A stretch of DNA of 64,000 bases, from NCBI GenBank assembly GCA_900188575.1, contig FYEU01000308.1, forward strand, positions 124,001-188,000, written 5' to 3'. The position numbers were made by a program, and so were the translations under genes. The notes beneath the pieces are model-generated. The model was not told the DNA's origin and made no database searches. It saw nothing but the letters and a program-made list of their open reading frames with translations. This document shows positions 1-11,347 of this stretch, piece after piece; within the stretch, counting starts at the first letter, position 1; each line of letters opens with the position of its first letter. The DNA comes from Geosmithia putterillii (taxonomy: Eukaryota > Ascomycota > Sordariomycetes > Hypocreales > Bionectriaceae).

Positions 1-193
1 GAAAACACGACTGGGCCGTGAAACGCGGTCTGTACCTGTTGACCTGCCGTCTTGTTTACTTTCGTCATCTCTGTTTTTCTTAAAAGCACTTTTTCCCAGA
101 CTTGCTTCATACTGGTACAACCGAGCAGCATCTTGTTGTTTTTCTTCTTGCCATTGCCGTTGCATTTTCACACATCGTCCTCCTCAACTTGCC

Positions 194-2320
194 ATGGAGG
201 ACAACCTACCCCTTGCGCTTCGGCGTACACGTCGCAGCAACGCTGGCATGCGTGACGCGCCGTCACCAGTCGAAGGGACTGTCCCCAAGGCAGTCTACAA
301 GACACCGAGAAAGACGAGCAGTTCCAAGAAATCTCGCTACTCTGATACGGCATTGCCCTCTTTGAGTACGGGACTGACACCAATGCTTCGCCGATCCGGC
401 ATTGGCGCTGCTCCTGCCCCGTCTGCCCAGCGTCGACGGGTGTCTATGCCGGAGACGGGAGCTACCACCTCCACGACCGCGTCCTCCTTCTGGGACCACG
501 ACGACGCAGGATGTATCCGCCATGTCCGAGACGGCCGGGTCGAGCGTCGCGAGCGCCGCTGTGCTACCCGCGACATTGTCACAAAGGTCGAGGAGAGGTA
601 CCGCCGGGCGACGTCACAGGCCAAGAGTGAGATCTCCCGCCTACAAGAGCAGCTCGATGCGCGTGACCGCGAGATCTACGAGCTCAACAACGCCACCATC
701 GTCATTGACACGGACCGCATCTGGGCGCTCGAGGACCAGGTCGACATCCTGAGGAGGGATCTGCAACAAGCCCAGAAGCACCAGCAGCAGAGCCAGCAGT
801 CATGGCACAGCAACAGCATGGGTGCCTACGGAGTCAACTCCCCTGCAAACGACTTTGACGAGCACGCCTGGTTCAACGAATCCACAGACATCATTGTCAG
901 CACGCCCTCCCGTCGGGCGCGTGAATCTTTCCCCACCCCGCCGGCTACCAGTCCCATGATGCCGGCTATCCCCGAGACCCCATCGACCGGCTCGTCCCGC
1001 CTGCGAAATGTCGACGTGCCGCCCGTGCCCATACCGGTACCCATAACACTGCAACACATGGGTGTGCAAGCTTCCCTGCCCGACCCGGACGCCCAGGCCC
1101 GTGCACTAGAGCTGGAGTCCCTACAGCGGGAGATGGGCCGTCTCACAACCACCCTCGACGACTACAGGCAAATGATGCAACGTCTAGGCCAGCACATTCC
1201 TCAGGCCAACCCTGAAGCTCTCCCCGATGCTGACACGTCGCCCACTGCTGCCTTTGAGGAGCAGGTCACCGAGTTGGTGCGGAACATTGGCGAGAAGAAC
1301 GCCCTCCTCACAGACATGACGTCTGCTGTGTCTGCTCTTGGCTTCCCGGGAGGCGACGCGTCCGAGATGCTGCGGGCAATCTCTCTCGGGTTCCGCCAGG
1401 CCAGGCTGGAGCTCGAGTACCTCAGCCCCGGCGAGTGCAGCTTGCCTCTGAGCCACCACGGTGCCGAGGTGCTAGACCTGGCCCTCTCCCAGCTAAGGGA
1501 TCTGTCGCGAAAGGTGCAGGAGAAGGAGGATGCCATTGACGAGTACCATGCCGAGGAATTGAGTCTTCGCCGGCAGCTCAATGACCGCGTGTCCTTTGCC
1601 GAGAGGCTCAAGGGCGACCTAAACAGGGCGACTGAGCTGATTGGCGAAAAGGACACTCGTATCTGCGAGCTCGAGATTGGAAACGACCGTCTCAAGGGCG
1701 CCGTCAACAGCTATATCCGCGACATCTCAGAGCTGGAGCGCCTTGTCGAGCAAATGGAAGCTGATGCTTCTGCAAAGGACCAGCCCTCTGGAGTTGATGA
1801 CGGGCTGTCCTCCGACGAGCAGCAGCAAAAGCAGCAAAAGCAGCAAGAGCTGATTCAGGATCTGGAAGCACGCGTCGCTGAAGCTACCAAAAGCGCCTCT
1901 GAGCTACGGGACGAGTTGGACGTGGTCAAGACCTCGCGCAAGAGGCAGCTCGTCGACGTCAACAAGCGCAACGGCCAGGCCCTCGCCCTACGGGATGCGC
2001 GCGTCGGTGAGCTCCGCATCGAGCTTACACGCGTTAACAACGCTCTGAGCAGTGCCCACTGGGAGATTCACCGGCTTCGGTCGGAGAACCACGCGATCCA
2101 AACAGAGCACTCCGACCTGCGACAGGTTCTTGGCAAAGTGAAGGGTCAGCTGGAGCAGGCCAAGGCCATGAACCGTGAGCTGTCAGACTCCCAGAAGGAG
2201 GTGACCGAGGAGGATTCCGAGCAGCCGGGGAGACTCTTGTCTGGAAAGCTCGCGCGCAGAAAGAGCAAGAGGAGAGTCGACTCTGGTGTCGGCCTTATTG
2301 ACGAGGAGGTTGAGGTGTGA
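194..2320 (+). CDS. Coiled-coil protein of unknown function
   Basis: Single-exon reading frame of 708 residues. The first ~110 residues are basic and Ser/Thr/Pro-rich, with a short segment PSLSTGLTPMLRR around residues 55-68. From about residue 120 to 690 the protein is almost entirely heptad-like, charged coiled coil (for example around 124-200, 330-400 and 450-690), broken by a Pro/Ser-rich linker (about 230-300) and a Gln/Lys run near 540. No catalytic motif, membrane segment or signal peptide is visible. The basic N-terminus plus long coil would suit a cytoskeletal, spindle-pole or septal scaffold, but that is inference; I do not recognise the family. The first ATG is used and has A at the -3 region upstream (gccATGG context). 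High G/C at third positions and the uninterrupted length make it a real gene. Confidence 0.85.
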   Translation: MEDNLPLALRRTRRSNAGMRDAPSPVEGTVPKAVYKTPRKTSSSKKSRYSDTALPSLSTGLTPMLRRSGIGAAPAPSAQRRRVSMPETGATTSTTASSFWDHDDAGCIRHVRDGRVERRERRCATRDIVTKVEERYRRATSQAKSEISRLQEQLDARDREIYELNNATIVIDTDRIWALEDQVDILRRDLQQAQKHQQQSQQSWHSNSMGAYGVNSPANDFDEHAWFNESTDIIVSTPSRRARESFPTPPATSPMMPAIPETPSTGSSRLRNVDVPPVPIPVPITLQHMGVQASLPDPDAQARALELESLQREMGRLTTTLDDYRQMMQRLGQHIPQANPEALPDADTSPTAAFEEQVTELVRNIGEKNALLTDMTSAVSALGFPGGDASEMLRAISLGFRQARLELEYLSPGECSLPLSHHGAEVLDLALSQLRDLSRKVQEKEDAIDEYHAEELSLRRQLNDRVSFAERLKGDLNRATELIGEKDTRICELEIGNDRLKGAVNSYIRDISELERLVEQMEADASAKDQPSGVDDGLSSDEQQQKQQKQQELIQDLEARVAEATKSASELRDELDVVKTSRKRQLVDVNKRNGQALALRDARVGELRIELTRVNNALSSAHWEIHRLRSENHAIQTEHSDLRQVLGKVKGQLEQAKAMNRELSDSQKEVTEEDSEQPGRLLSGKLARRKSKRRVDSGVGLIDEEVEV

Positions 2321-2928
2321 TGCGAGGGGTGATGATTTCTGCATACATGCATTCGCCTTTTACTTTGTTACAATCTGCAGCGTATTTCCAATTGCATATT
2401 ACAGTCTTTTCCCAAGAGTGCGTCGAAGTTCATGAGAGTCAATGGCGACATCATCGGCGAAGTAACGCGATGAAATACATATCGCTGTTGTAAGATGAGT
2501 GCCGCGCCTGCCACAAATGGGATTGGTGGCTGCTCCTTCCTTTTCACAAAGCATCAAAAGAACAAGTCATAATTTTGAATGGGATACACAATCTAGATGT
2601 TTCCTACAAAGAACTCCAGTATTCAGCTTTGATCCGTTGAGCATTGATTGCTGTTATACGGATATAACAAGGAAATGCGTGCTCTGATAACCCACCCCAG
2701 GATCGATAATGTCCCGCGATGCAATTCGTCGCTAATCTGTCAGCTCCACCATCCCACACGACGTAGGGCGTCCACGGCATAGGGCGTACACGGCCACCGT
2801 CTGCCTCGGTCCCTTTGGGCGAGCGATCGTCATTTCGCTTCCCTTCCTTCTTCCTTCTTCATTCCTCTCTCATTCCCACACATCCGGCACAAGGACGACA
2901 AGGCCGAGGAGACACGAAGGCCGCCAAA
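2321..2928. other. Intergenic region between coiled-coil gene and Mpv17 gene
   Basis: About 600 bp holding the 3' end of the coiled-coil gene and the promoter of the Mpv17 gene, with a pyrimidine-rich stretch (about 2840-2880) just upstream of the chosen start. I see no RNA gene or repeat here. Confidence 0.5.
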
Positions 2929-3814
2929 ATGCGCAACCTCCTCGCCCCGGGCGCACCACCGCTGCGCTCCGTCCTTCGACAACCAAGACAACGGCCCCCA
3001 CCGACGAGCGCGTTTCGCCGATACCAGTCTTCCAAGCCCGACAGGACAGATCCGAACAGACCGGTCGGCGATGCCCCTCCTACCGAGCCTGCTCCAGTGC
3101 CTGATGCGCCCGCACCCGCACCGCTTCCCCTCTGGCAGCGCCTGGGTCCTTTGACGACGGTGGCAACAGCTTACGGCAGGTCGCAGAGGCGGCGGCCGTG
3201 GACCACCCAGTTTGCCAGTGCCCTGGTGATTTACTTCCTTGCCGACCTGAGCGCGCAGAACATCAGCAGTGACGACCCCATCGACCCCGTGCGCACTTGT
3301 CGCAGCGTCTTCATAGGAGGCCTCTCGGCCATTCCAAACTATACCTGGTGAGAATGAGAATGCCCAAGCGAGAGAGCGTCTCCCGGTCTCTTGTGTCTAA
3401 TGTCTTCTGCTGTCTAGGTTCACCTTCCTGTCGCACAACTTCAACTACTCGTCGCACTTCCTTTCACTTGTCGTCAAGATCACCATTAACCAACTCTTCT
3501 TCGCGCCGACCTTCAACTCGTACTTTTTTGGCATGCAGGCCCTGCTGTCGGGCTGCTCGCTCTCTGAGACGGTTGACCGCCTCATCAAGACGGTGCCCAG
3601 AAGCCTCATCAGCTCGTGCCAGTTCTGGCCCTTTGTCCAGGGTTTCAGTTTCACGTTTGTGCCCATCCAGCACCGCAGTGTCTTCTCGAGCACCATCAAC
3701 ATTGGCTGGCAGACGTACCTTGCCTTGCTCAACAGGCGTGCCGAGATGGAGGGGTCCGCTGTCGAAGCTCCAAGCCTAGTTGAGGCAGTTGAAGGTGCCG
3801 AAGAGGCAGAATAG
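2929..3814 (+). CDS. Mpv17/PMP22 family membrane protein
   Basis: Two exons, 2929-3347 and 3418-3814, joined across a 70-bp intron (GTGAGA..TAG) that splits a Trp codon; about 271 residues. The C-terminal half carries the family signature: membrane segments around YTW-FTFLSHNF, NQLFFAPTFNSYFFGMQALLSG, and the terminal QFWPFVQGFSFTFVPIQHR block. Family members sit in mitochondrial inner or peroxisomal membranes and are implicated in small-solute transport and mitochondrial DNA maintenance (Mpv17, Sym1). The first ~70 residues are Arg/Pro-rich with few acidic residues, which fits a mitochondrial presequence. The start at 2929 is preferred over an in-frame ATG at 2815 because the extra 38 residues resemble pyrimidine-rich 5' UTR and 2929 has AAA just before the ATG. 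Confidence 0.88.
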
Positions 3815-4986
3815 GAGGCACTACAACCTTGGAATGAAATAAAATAAAATAAAATAAGGCTGAAGAAGGAGGCCTGGCTTAAAGCGACTATACGACAACT
3901 ACCCATACACATCCGGGGAATTTACACAATTGAAGTTGCTCTCGAGGGGCCCCTAACTACACCAATGCGCGAGCATGGGCTCTTGGAACCTTGGAATATC
4001 ATGTCCAAACCGGGCGCTTGGATACGAAGTGCACTCTCTCCTACTACCATGGATACCAGATGGGCTGTACCAATTATGTGCGTGGCGTGAAGATACGGGT
4101 TGACGCGGGCATGTCGTTATGCTAGTACTTAGCGCGAGTGCACGGCTGTAACCGGTGTCTAATATGGCACATGGAAGAAAGACTGGTCATGGCACTCTCC
4201 AAGTCTAAATATAAGAGGGGAGATGTCGCGCTCTTCGTGTCTCACGTTATAGACTGAGCGCGAGCAGTCTGTTCACCTGCACGAGATCCGTACCAAGAGC
4301 TGAAACGCATGAGGCTCGCTCCTGTCTGGTCTGGCTGGATCTTGCATCCATGGCATGGAGCCAGGATATAACAAGATACGTCACATTTCATATACAAATC
4401 GACACCTGAGATGAGCTTCTGTCAAGAATACACAAGAACATTATGAACATGTGTGAATCCCAGAGCATAGGTGCAGAAGCCCGTTTCGGACAAGTCGGGG
4501 CGTAATTGTTCAGGTATTGCGTGATTTGCCCTTGCAAAAAAGAGTCAGCACTGCGCAGTCGGTGTGGATAAGCATTAATGGCAATGTTACTTGACTGCGC
4601 ACGGAGCCAGTTCCAGTCCGACAGCATTATGGTATGTATCTCCTGGAATGCCTGTGTCAATGACCAAAAGAAAAAGAGAGGAAGCGTGACAGGAGTGGGC
4701 TATGGTCGGTAGAGAAGGATAATGTCTTAACGATATTATGACTTGCGTTCTTTGAGTCGTGATTGCCTTGTTTCAATCCCCGTTTGGCTCGCCGTTTGTT
4801 CCTTCCCGTGTGACGTGACGGCACGCTAATAAGCAAGCTTCAGCACAAGCGACGATCGACAGAGGCTCATCCAACCTCCAGGGTCCTTGACTCCTATGGG
4901 GCCACACGAACCCCGTACACATGTCTTGCATCCGCCATCTTCCTCCCAGTCCCTCCGTCTTCCGATATGAAGAGTAGATCGAGCTT
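3815..4986. other. Long intergenic region
   Basis: About 1.2 kb between the Mpv17 gene and the first ACS transporter gene. It includes short A-rich tandem units (AAATA repeats near 3837-3855) at the 3' end of the Mpv17 gene. The reading frames here are short, lack codon bias and match nothing I know. I see no tRNA or repeat. Confidence 0.5.
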
Positions 4987-6920
4987 TTGCCTCCAAGCTC
5001 AGATGCACCTCCTTCTGTGATGGACATCCGGAGCATCCTGCCAGGGCCGCTGGCCCGTCTTGTCAGCGGGGGACAACCATCATCGTCGTCAGCCCAGCAA
5101 CGTTATCAGACGCTACCCGCCCGTCCCGACGGCGACGATGGCGACGACAACGACGACGATGGTGACGGCGCCCAGCAACACGGTCATGCCTACGATATCC
5201 GCGATGATGGCGGGGATGGATCCACGGCTGTCCATCGCGACGCCGCCGCTCTACTGCTCATCAAGCTTGGCCGATCACCCACGCAGCGTATTCACGTCTC
5301 ACCAGAAGATAATGCCCGCGTCCTGCGCCGCATCGACCTAGCTCTACTACCCATCATGCTTACCGTCTACTTCCTCCATGCCCTCGACAAGGCCACACTG
5401 TCATACGCCTCGGTTTTTGGACTTATTGACGACACCCACCTCTCCGGCAGTCAGTTCTCTTGGCTCGGTAGCATCGTCTATGTCGCCCAGCTTATTATGC
5501 AGTTCCCTGTCGCCTGGGCCCTGGTCAAGCTCCCCATTGGCACCTTCACCAGCGTCATGGTGCTCGGTTGGGGCATCACGCTGGCAATCATGACCTGGGC
5601 GCAGGACTTTTCCACACTCCTGGCCGCGAGATTTCTCCTCGGTACCTTTGAGGCTAGTGTCGGGCCCAGCTTTGTCGCTATCACTCAGATGTGGTGGCGT
5701 CGAAGGTACGTTGGCTTCACAGCAACCCAAACGCGCTCGAGTACTTGAAGCTAACAGTTTATTCGTGCCACCAGGGAACAGACGGCACGGGTCGGGTCAT
5801 GGTATTGCATGAATGGCCTCACTTGGGTGGTGGGTTTTACACAAGGCCTCCCTAACTCGTCCATGGCTAACACCTTCTGCAGTTTGGTAGCCTCATAACC
5901 TACAGTCTGGCAAGCATCAACTCGTCTCTCCGCCCCTACCAAGTCATCTTCCTCTTTTTCGGCATCGTCACTGTCGCAGTCGCAGTCGTCATGTTCTTCA
6001 GCATGCCCGACTCGCCCACCGAGGCTCGTTTCCTCTCCGACGACGACAAGATCATTGCCATTGGACGCCTTCAGGATAACCGTATGGGCGTGATGTCCCG
6101 CGAGTGGCGCCCTGCTCATCTCGTGGAGGCGCTTCGGGATCCCAAGACATGGTTCTGGTTCTCTCTCGTCTTCTGTGCCTCGGTTCCTTCCAACAGTTTC
6201 TCCACGTTCGGTCCCCTCATCATCCAGTCCTTTGTTGAGGACCCCTTTCAGACCATGCTCTTCAATGTCCCAGTCGGTCTATCCCACCTCTTTGCTGTCA
6301 CGGCCAGCACGTACCTATCGACACGGTGGAAACTCAAGGGCCCCATAATTGCCATTATATGCGTGCCACCCATCATTGGGTTGGCCATTCTTCTCGGCTT
6401 CGAGCACAATACCGACAACAAGGGCATCCTCCTCGCAGGATACTTTTGTCTTTCCACCTTTACAGGCATCACACCTCTCATCTTCTCGTGGTCGGCACAG
6501 AACACGGCCGGCGACACAAAGCGCAAGTCCACATCTGCCCTTGTCTTTATAGGATCTTCGGCCGGCAACATTGTCGGACCCTTGCTTTTCACCCCGGAAG
6601 AAGCCCCGGGATATACTAGGGGTCTCCGTGCAAGCATTGCCCTCTTTATCGTCGTCATTGCCCTAGTCGCCGTCACGTCCACCCATCTGGGTCGGCTGAA
6701 CCGCTCTCATGGCCGACGAAGAGTTGCCCTTGGCAAGAGCGCCGTCATCGTCGACACGAGCCTCGATTCCGCTACCAATGCTGGCGTCCTAGATTCCATG
6801 AGGCGAGAGCAGCGTCGGGGCGGAGACGAGGTATCGAGTGACGATGACGATGTTCCTGGTGACAAGACGTTTTCGGACGCCACGGACCTAGAAAATGAGG
6901 ACTTTGTCTTTGTCTATTGA
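4987..6920 (+). CDS. MFS transporter, allantoate permease (ACS/Dal5) type
   Basis: Three exons, 4987-5705, 5775-5829 and 5883-6920 (603 residues). The middle exon is only 55 nt and encodes REQTARVGSWYCMNGLTWV, the conserved segment that follows TM4-5 in this family. About 12 membrane segments follow a long hydrophilic N-terminus that contains an Asp-rich run (about residues 49-60). Motifs typical of the anion:cation symporter family are visible: LPIMLTVYFLHALDKATLSYAS after TM1, RFLLGTFEASVGPS, and EARFLSDDDK after TM6. Relatives import allantoate, nicotinate, dipeptides or sulfonates; the substrate cannot be deduced here. An in-frame ATG at 5020 (MDIRS) is an equally plausible start. The intron 2 donor (GTGGGT) was chosen because it alone restores the frame. 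Confidence 0.86.
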
Positions 6921-7582
6921 TTTTACGCATAATCCTCTCATCTAGCATTCGTTGTTCAAATTGATTTCAGTTAACCTGCCAATTAAGTACATGCCTTGGC
7001 GGGCGGATGCTGGTGGTGGGTGTTGGGCATCAGCAAGCGTCATGTCATACTTGGCAGGGATATATCCTGCAATGCATTTACAAATATGATGAAATGGACT
7101 TTTCTATTCCAATCACACCGGATATTCTTGCTCCCACCGGGTTTCACATCGAAGATGCTTCTATTAATACCGACATATCCAGGCCCCCCAGCCTCCTTGG
7201 ACAGCTCACAGCCACACATGTACCGCCACATGACGCCAGTCCTCGCCTCTCCACTTGGAGCGGCGGAGCTGACAACACGAGAGACATGCATCGCCATTCA
7301 AGCTACAACAACCTAACAAGGTACCATTGCCAAGGTGCTAGCATTCCATCTCTCTCTATTCCATAAAAGCTCTCAGCTGCCTTCCCCACGCTGTGATTTC
7401 ACACCGCGAGCATACCTGCTACCCCTCTTCTTCTGCCCCGCTCCCCAGCTACAGTCTACCTACCTCTCTACCACGGCGGCCTAATACGAGGCGGAAACAC
7501 CGTAAATACGCATTTCACGCTGGGATACCGGGCTTCGGCCGCTATATTCGTCCTCGTCTCTGCTGGACTTCTTATGCCCAAC
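6921..7582. other. Promoter region of the chitinase gene
   Basis: About 660 bp. Short overlapping reading frames near 7000-7370 lack coding character. The last 62 bp (7520-7582) are in frame with the chitinase and encode a hydrophobic stretch, discussed as a finding. No RNA gene or repeat is seen. Confidence 0.5.
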
Positions 7583-8955
7583 ATGTTTGATTTCCTCAAG
7601 AAAGACTCGGCCAAGGCGGCCACTGGCAGCGGCAGCCACGGTAACCAACAGGGTTACCGAACAGTGGCTTACTACGTCAACTGGTATGTATCGATGCCAA
7701 TGGGAGACACCCGAGGACAACCGAGCTGACCGAAGAACAGGGCGGTATATGGCCGCAAGCATAACCCGCAAGAGCTTCCAGTCGAGAACTTGACGCATGT
7801 TCTGTACTCGTTTGCCAATGTGCGCCCCGAGAGCGGCGAAGTGTAGGTTCCCGATCGAGTTTACATGATATACTGTTGGCAACAAGTTCAACTTGGCTGA
7901 CAGGAAATAGGTACATGACGGACGACTGGGCTGACACGGGGATTCACTGGGAGGGCGACTCGTGGAACGACACGGGCAACAACATATACGGATGCCTCAA
8001 GCAGCTCAACCTACTCAAGAAGCGCAACCGCAACCTCAAGGTGCTACTGTCGATTGGCGGTTGGACGTACAGCTCCAACTTCAAGGCACCGGCGAGCACG
8101 TCGCAGGGGCGGACGACATTCGCCAAGTCGGCCGTGGCTCTGCTGGAAAAGTACGGCTTTGACGGCATCGATATTGACTGGGAGTACCCGCAGAACTCTG
8201 GCGAGGCGCGCGACTTCGTGTCGCTGCTCAAGGCGGTCCGACAGGAGCTTGACGCAGCTGGCCAAGCGGGTGGGAGGAGCCAACACCACTTTGAGCTGAC
8301 AGTGGCATGCCCGGCTGGAGCCTCCAACTACACCAACATGGACATTGGCGGCATGGATAAGTACCTCGACTTCTGGAACCTAATGGCGTACGACTTTGCC
8401 GGGTCGTGGGACCAGGTGGCGGGCCACCAGGCCAACCTGTACTCGAGCCGCAAGGACCCGTCTTCGACGCCGTTCTCCATCGTAGGCGCTGTCGACTACT
8501 ACCTCGGACAAGGAGTGCGGTCGGACAAGATGGTGCTTGGCATGCCGCTGTATGGCCGGGCGTTTGAGAACACGGAGGGTGCGGGCAAGCCCTTCCAGGG
8601 CATCGGCGAGGGAACATGGGAGCAGGGCGTGCACGACTACAAGAAGCTGCCACTGCCCGGGAGCAAAGAGGTCAACGACAAGGACCTGGGCGCGTCCTAC
8701 TGCTACGACCCGAACCAGAGGAAGCTCGTCACCTACGACACGCCCGCCATTGCCAACCTCAAGACCGAGTACATCCGAGACACGGGGCTCGGAGGTGCCA
8801 TGTGGTGGGAGAGCAGCTCCGACAAGCCGGGCGACGAGAGTCTCATCACCACTGTCGTCAGGGGGTTTGGTGGGCCCGGTGGCCTCCTCAGGCAGGACGA
8901 CTGCGTCGAGTATCCCAACACGCCGTATGACAATCTGCGCAACGGGTTCCAGTGA
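7583..8955 (+). CDS. GH18 chitinase, apparently without a signal peptide
   Basis: Three exons, 7583-7683, 7741-7842 and 7911-8955 (415 residues). The TIM-barrel chitinase domain starts at TVAYYVNWAVYGR (about residue 27). It carries the SxGG strand (LLSIGGWTY) and the catalytic DxxDxDxE motif FDGIDIDWEYP with proton donor Glu159, then LMAYDFAGSWD and LGMPLYGRAF. The sequence follows the subgroup of fungal class V chitinases that resembles Aspergillus ChiB, thought to act in autolysis and cell-wall recycling. From the ATG there is no secretion signal, and no chitin-binding module is seen. ATG 7583 has A at -3; an in-frame ATG at 7574 adds three residues. The reading frame stays open upstream to a TAA at 7481 and encodes a hydrophobic segment there. 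Confidence 0.9.
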
Positions 8956-9459
8956 GCCTGAAAGACTGTAGAATTTAGCACCATTTGTGGCTAGCACATG
9001 CGAATAAACACGGAATATACTTGGAAGTTTTCCAAATGTTTGAACCGGCGTCAGACGCCGGATAAAGTGTGAGATGCGATGGCTCCGTTAGACTCAATGC
9101 GAGAGTACACACACAGACTGTAAAAGCGAAGCTTCATCGATCTGTACGGAGTACGTAGTACGGAGTAGCGTACAACTGTACGGTACGGTCGCCTCACGTG
9201 ATACCCCCACTATTGCCCAAACCAGGACTAGCGCGTCTGGCGCCAAACTTACGGCCAAATTTTTTGACAAGTTCTAAGCCGGGCCAGAGAAAAAAAAATC
9301 AAAGGCAGGCGGGAAAAAAAAATATCATCACGACAAAAGCACCCCGAACGGACGGACCTTTTCTCAATTGTCCGCCACCCCTCCGCCCGAAACCTCACCA
9401 ATTGGACTCGTACTGTCAGAGATTAGATCCCCCAGTCACAGAGGTCAAGGAAAGCGAAT
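8956..9459. other. Promoter region of NOP56
   Basis: About 500 bp between the chitinase 3' end and NOP56. It holds two copies of TACGGAGTA (9145-9153 and 9159-9167), a run AAATTTTTTGA at 9257-9267 that on the other strand resembles the yeast RRPE ribosome-biogenesis element, and two A-runs (about 9290-9300 and 9313-9322). The RRPE reading is weak. Confidence 0.45.
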
Positions 9460-11347
9460 ATGTCGGAAGTCGACTACGCCCTCTACGAGGCGCCCGTGGG
9501 CTATGCCCTCTTCAAGGTGGTGCACCAGGCCGATGTCGTGGGGCTCAAGTCCAAGGAAGGCCAGGAGTCTGCCCAGGACCTGGCCAAGTTTGGCAAGATG
9601 GTCAAGCTGCAGAACTTTTCTCCGTTCCGGTACGTTTTATTTTTGGCGATTCGGCGAGTCGGTGGTGATTGAGGGGACGAGCGAGCGAGCGAGCGGTGGC
9701 TGTCGGGGTGCACCTGCCTCTTCATCACTGATCATGCTCTTACATTCGCCTTGCTCCTTCCCTCCAACCTAATCGCCTGCTCCTGCCTGTCTGCCTGAAT
9801 TCCATGGAATAAGATGGAGGGCGCGATATGGAAAAAAATGGAAGGTGCTAACCAATTCTTTCCCCTCATAGTGGCCAGAAGGAGGCGCTCGAGAACGTCA
9901 ACGAGATTTCCGAGGGTCAGATGCCCGAATACCTGAAGGACGTGCTCGAGATCAACCTGCCCAAGACGAGCGGCAAGAAGGCGCAGATCATCCTCGGTGT
10001 CTCGGAGAAGAACCTGGCTGGCGCCATTAAGACGGCCTTCCCCGGCGTCGTCTGCAAGACGGCCGACACGTCCGACGTGGTGGCCGAGCTGCTCCGCGGT
10101 ATCCGCGTGCACGCCGGCAAGCTCATTGAGGGTCTCGACCAGGCGGATCTGCTCCAGGCCGGTCGTGGTCTCGGCCACGCCTACTCGCGCGGCCGCATCA
10201 TGTTTGACCCCAAGCGCAACGACCGCAGCATCATCGAGTCGATCAAGACCATTGAGGTGCTAGACAAGATGAACAACAAGAACTACATGCACCTGCGCGA
10301 GTGGTACGGCTGGCACTTCCCCGAGCTCGGCAAGATCGAGCCCGACCACTTCACGTACGCGACTCTCGTCAAGGCCATCGGCGACAAGAAGACGCTCACC
10401 GACGAGCGCCTGCACGAGATTGCCGCCCTGGTCGGCGAGGACGGCGAGAAGGCCCAGGCCATCATTGACGCCGCCAAGGTGTCCATGGGCATGGACATTT
10501 CCGAGGAGGACCACACCATGATTGACGCCCTCATCGAGCCCCTCAACGGTGCCTTTGAGCTGCGCAAGTCGACGGCCCTCAACCTCGAGAAGACCCTCGA
10601 CACTGTCGCCCCCAACCTGCAGATGCTCGTCGGCACCATGGTGTCGGCCCGCCTCATCGAGGCCGCCCAGGGCCTCAACAACCTGGCCAAGATGCCCGCC
10701 TCGACCCTGCAGATCCTCGGTGCCGAGAAGGCCCTCTTCCGTGCCCTCAAGGCCAAGTCCAACACCCCCAAGTACGGTCTGATCTTCCACAGCAGCTTCA
10801 TTGGCCGCGCCTCGCAGCGCGACAAGGGCCGCATCTCGCGCTACCTCGCCAACAAGTGCTCCATTGCCTGCCGTATCGACTACTTTGCCGAGGAGCCCTC
10901 CATCAAGTGGGGTCGCGCTCTCAAGAAGCAGATCGAGGACCGCCTCGAGTTCTACGCCACTGGCAAGCGCCCGGCCAAGAACACCGACGTCATGGTATGT
11001 CCTTCCACTTCCACTTCCACTTCCACTTCCACTTCCACCTCCACTTTGGCTTTGACTTGCCCAATGCCACCATCATACGCTACGTACACGTTACTAACTA
11101 CTGCAATCTACAGGCCGAGATTGAAGCCCTTGATGACGGTGCCGACCTCAACGAGGACGACGACGCCGATGAGGAGATGGCTGACGCCGATGAGGAGGCC
11201 AAGCCCAAGAAGGAGAAGAAGGACAAGAAGGACAAGAAGGAAAAGAAGGACAAGAAGGAGAAGAAGGACAAGAAGCGTAAGAGCGAAGACGAGGACGGTG
11301 AGAAGAAGAAGAAGAAGAAGAAGTCCAAGTCTGCCGACGACGACTAA
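9460..11347 (+). CDS. NOP56: NOP56, box C/D snoRNP core protein
   Basis: Three exons, 9460-9629, 9872-10994 and 11114-11347 (508 residues). This is a core protein of box C/D snoRNPs, which direct 2'-O-methylation of rRNA in the nucleolus and are needed for 60S assembly. The N-terminal NOP5NT domain (VDYALYEAPVGYALFKV) leads to the central region with HAYSRGRIMFDPKRND and WYGWHFPELGKI, then the NOP domain with LIGARLIEA-type helices (GTMVSARLIEAAQGLNNLAKMPASTLQILGAEKALFRALK) and SRYLANKCSIACRID. The C-terminus is an acidic segment followed by a KKD/KKE-rich tail. The start and tail match NOP56 rather than NOP58. Intron 2 (10995-11113) contains a CTTCCA hexanucleotide tandem repeat. The gene faces UBI3 convergently. 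Confidence 0.96.
11002..11043. repeat. CTTCCA hexanucleotide tandem repeat in NOP56 intron 2
   Basis: Six perfect copies of CTTCCA followed by one CCTCCA variant, directly after the 5' splice site of intron 2. The pyrimidine-rich array lies within an intron, so copy-number change would not alter the protein. Confidence 0.9.

Noticed and set aside
4388..4660. 90-codon minus-strand frame
   Set aside because: No motif or coding bias, in a region best explained as a promoter and 3' flank.
9630..9871. Possible C/D snoRNA in NOP56 intron 1
   Set aside because: GTGATTG and CTGA occur, but the C box has a mismatch and no terminal stem is apparent.
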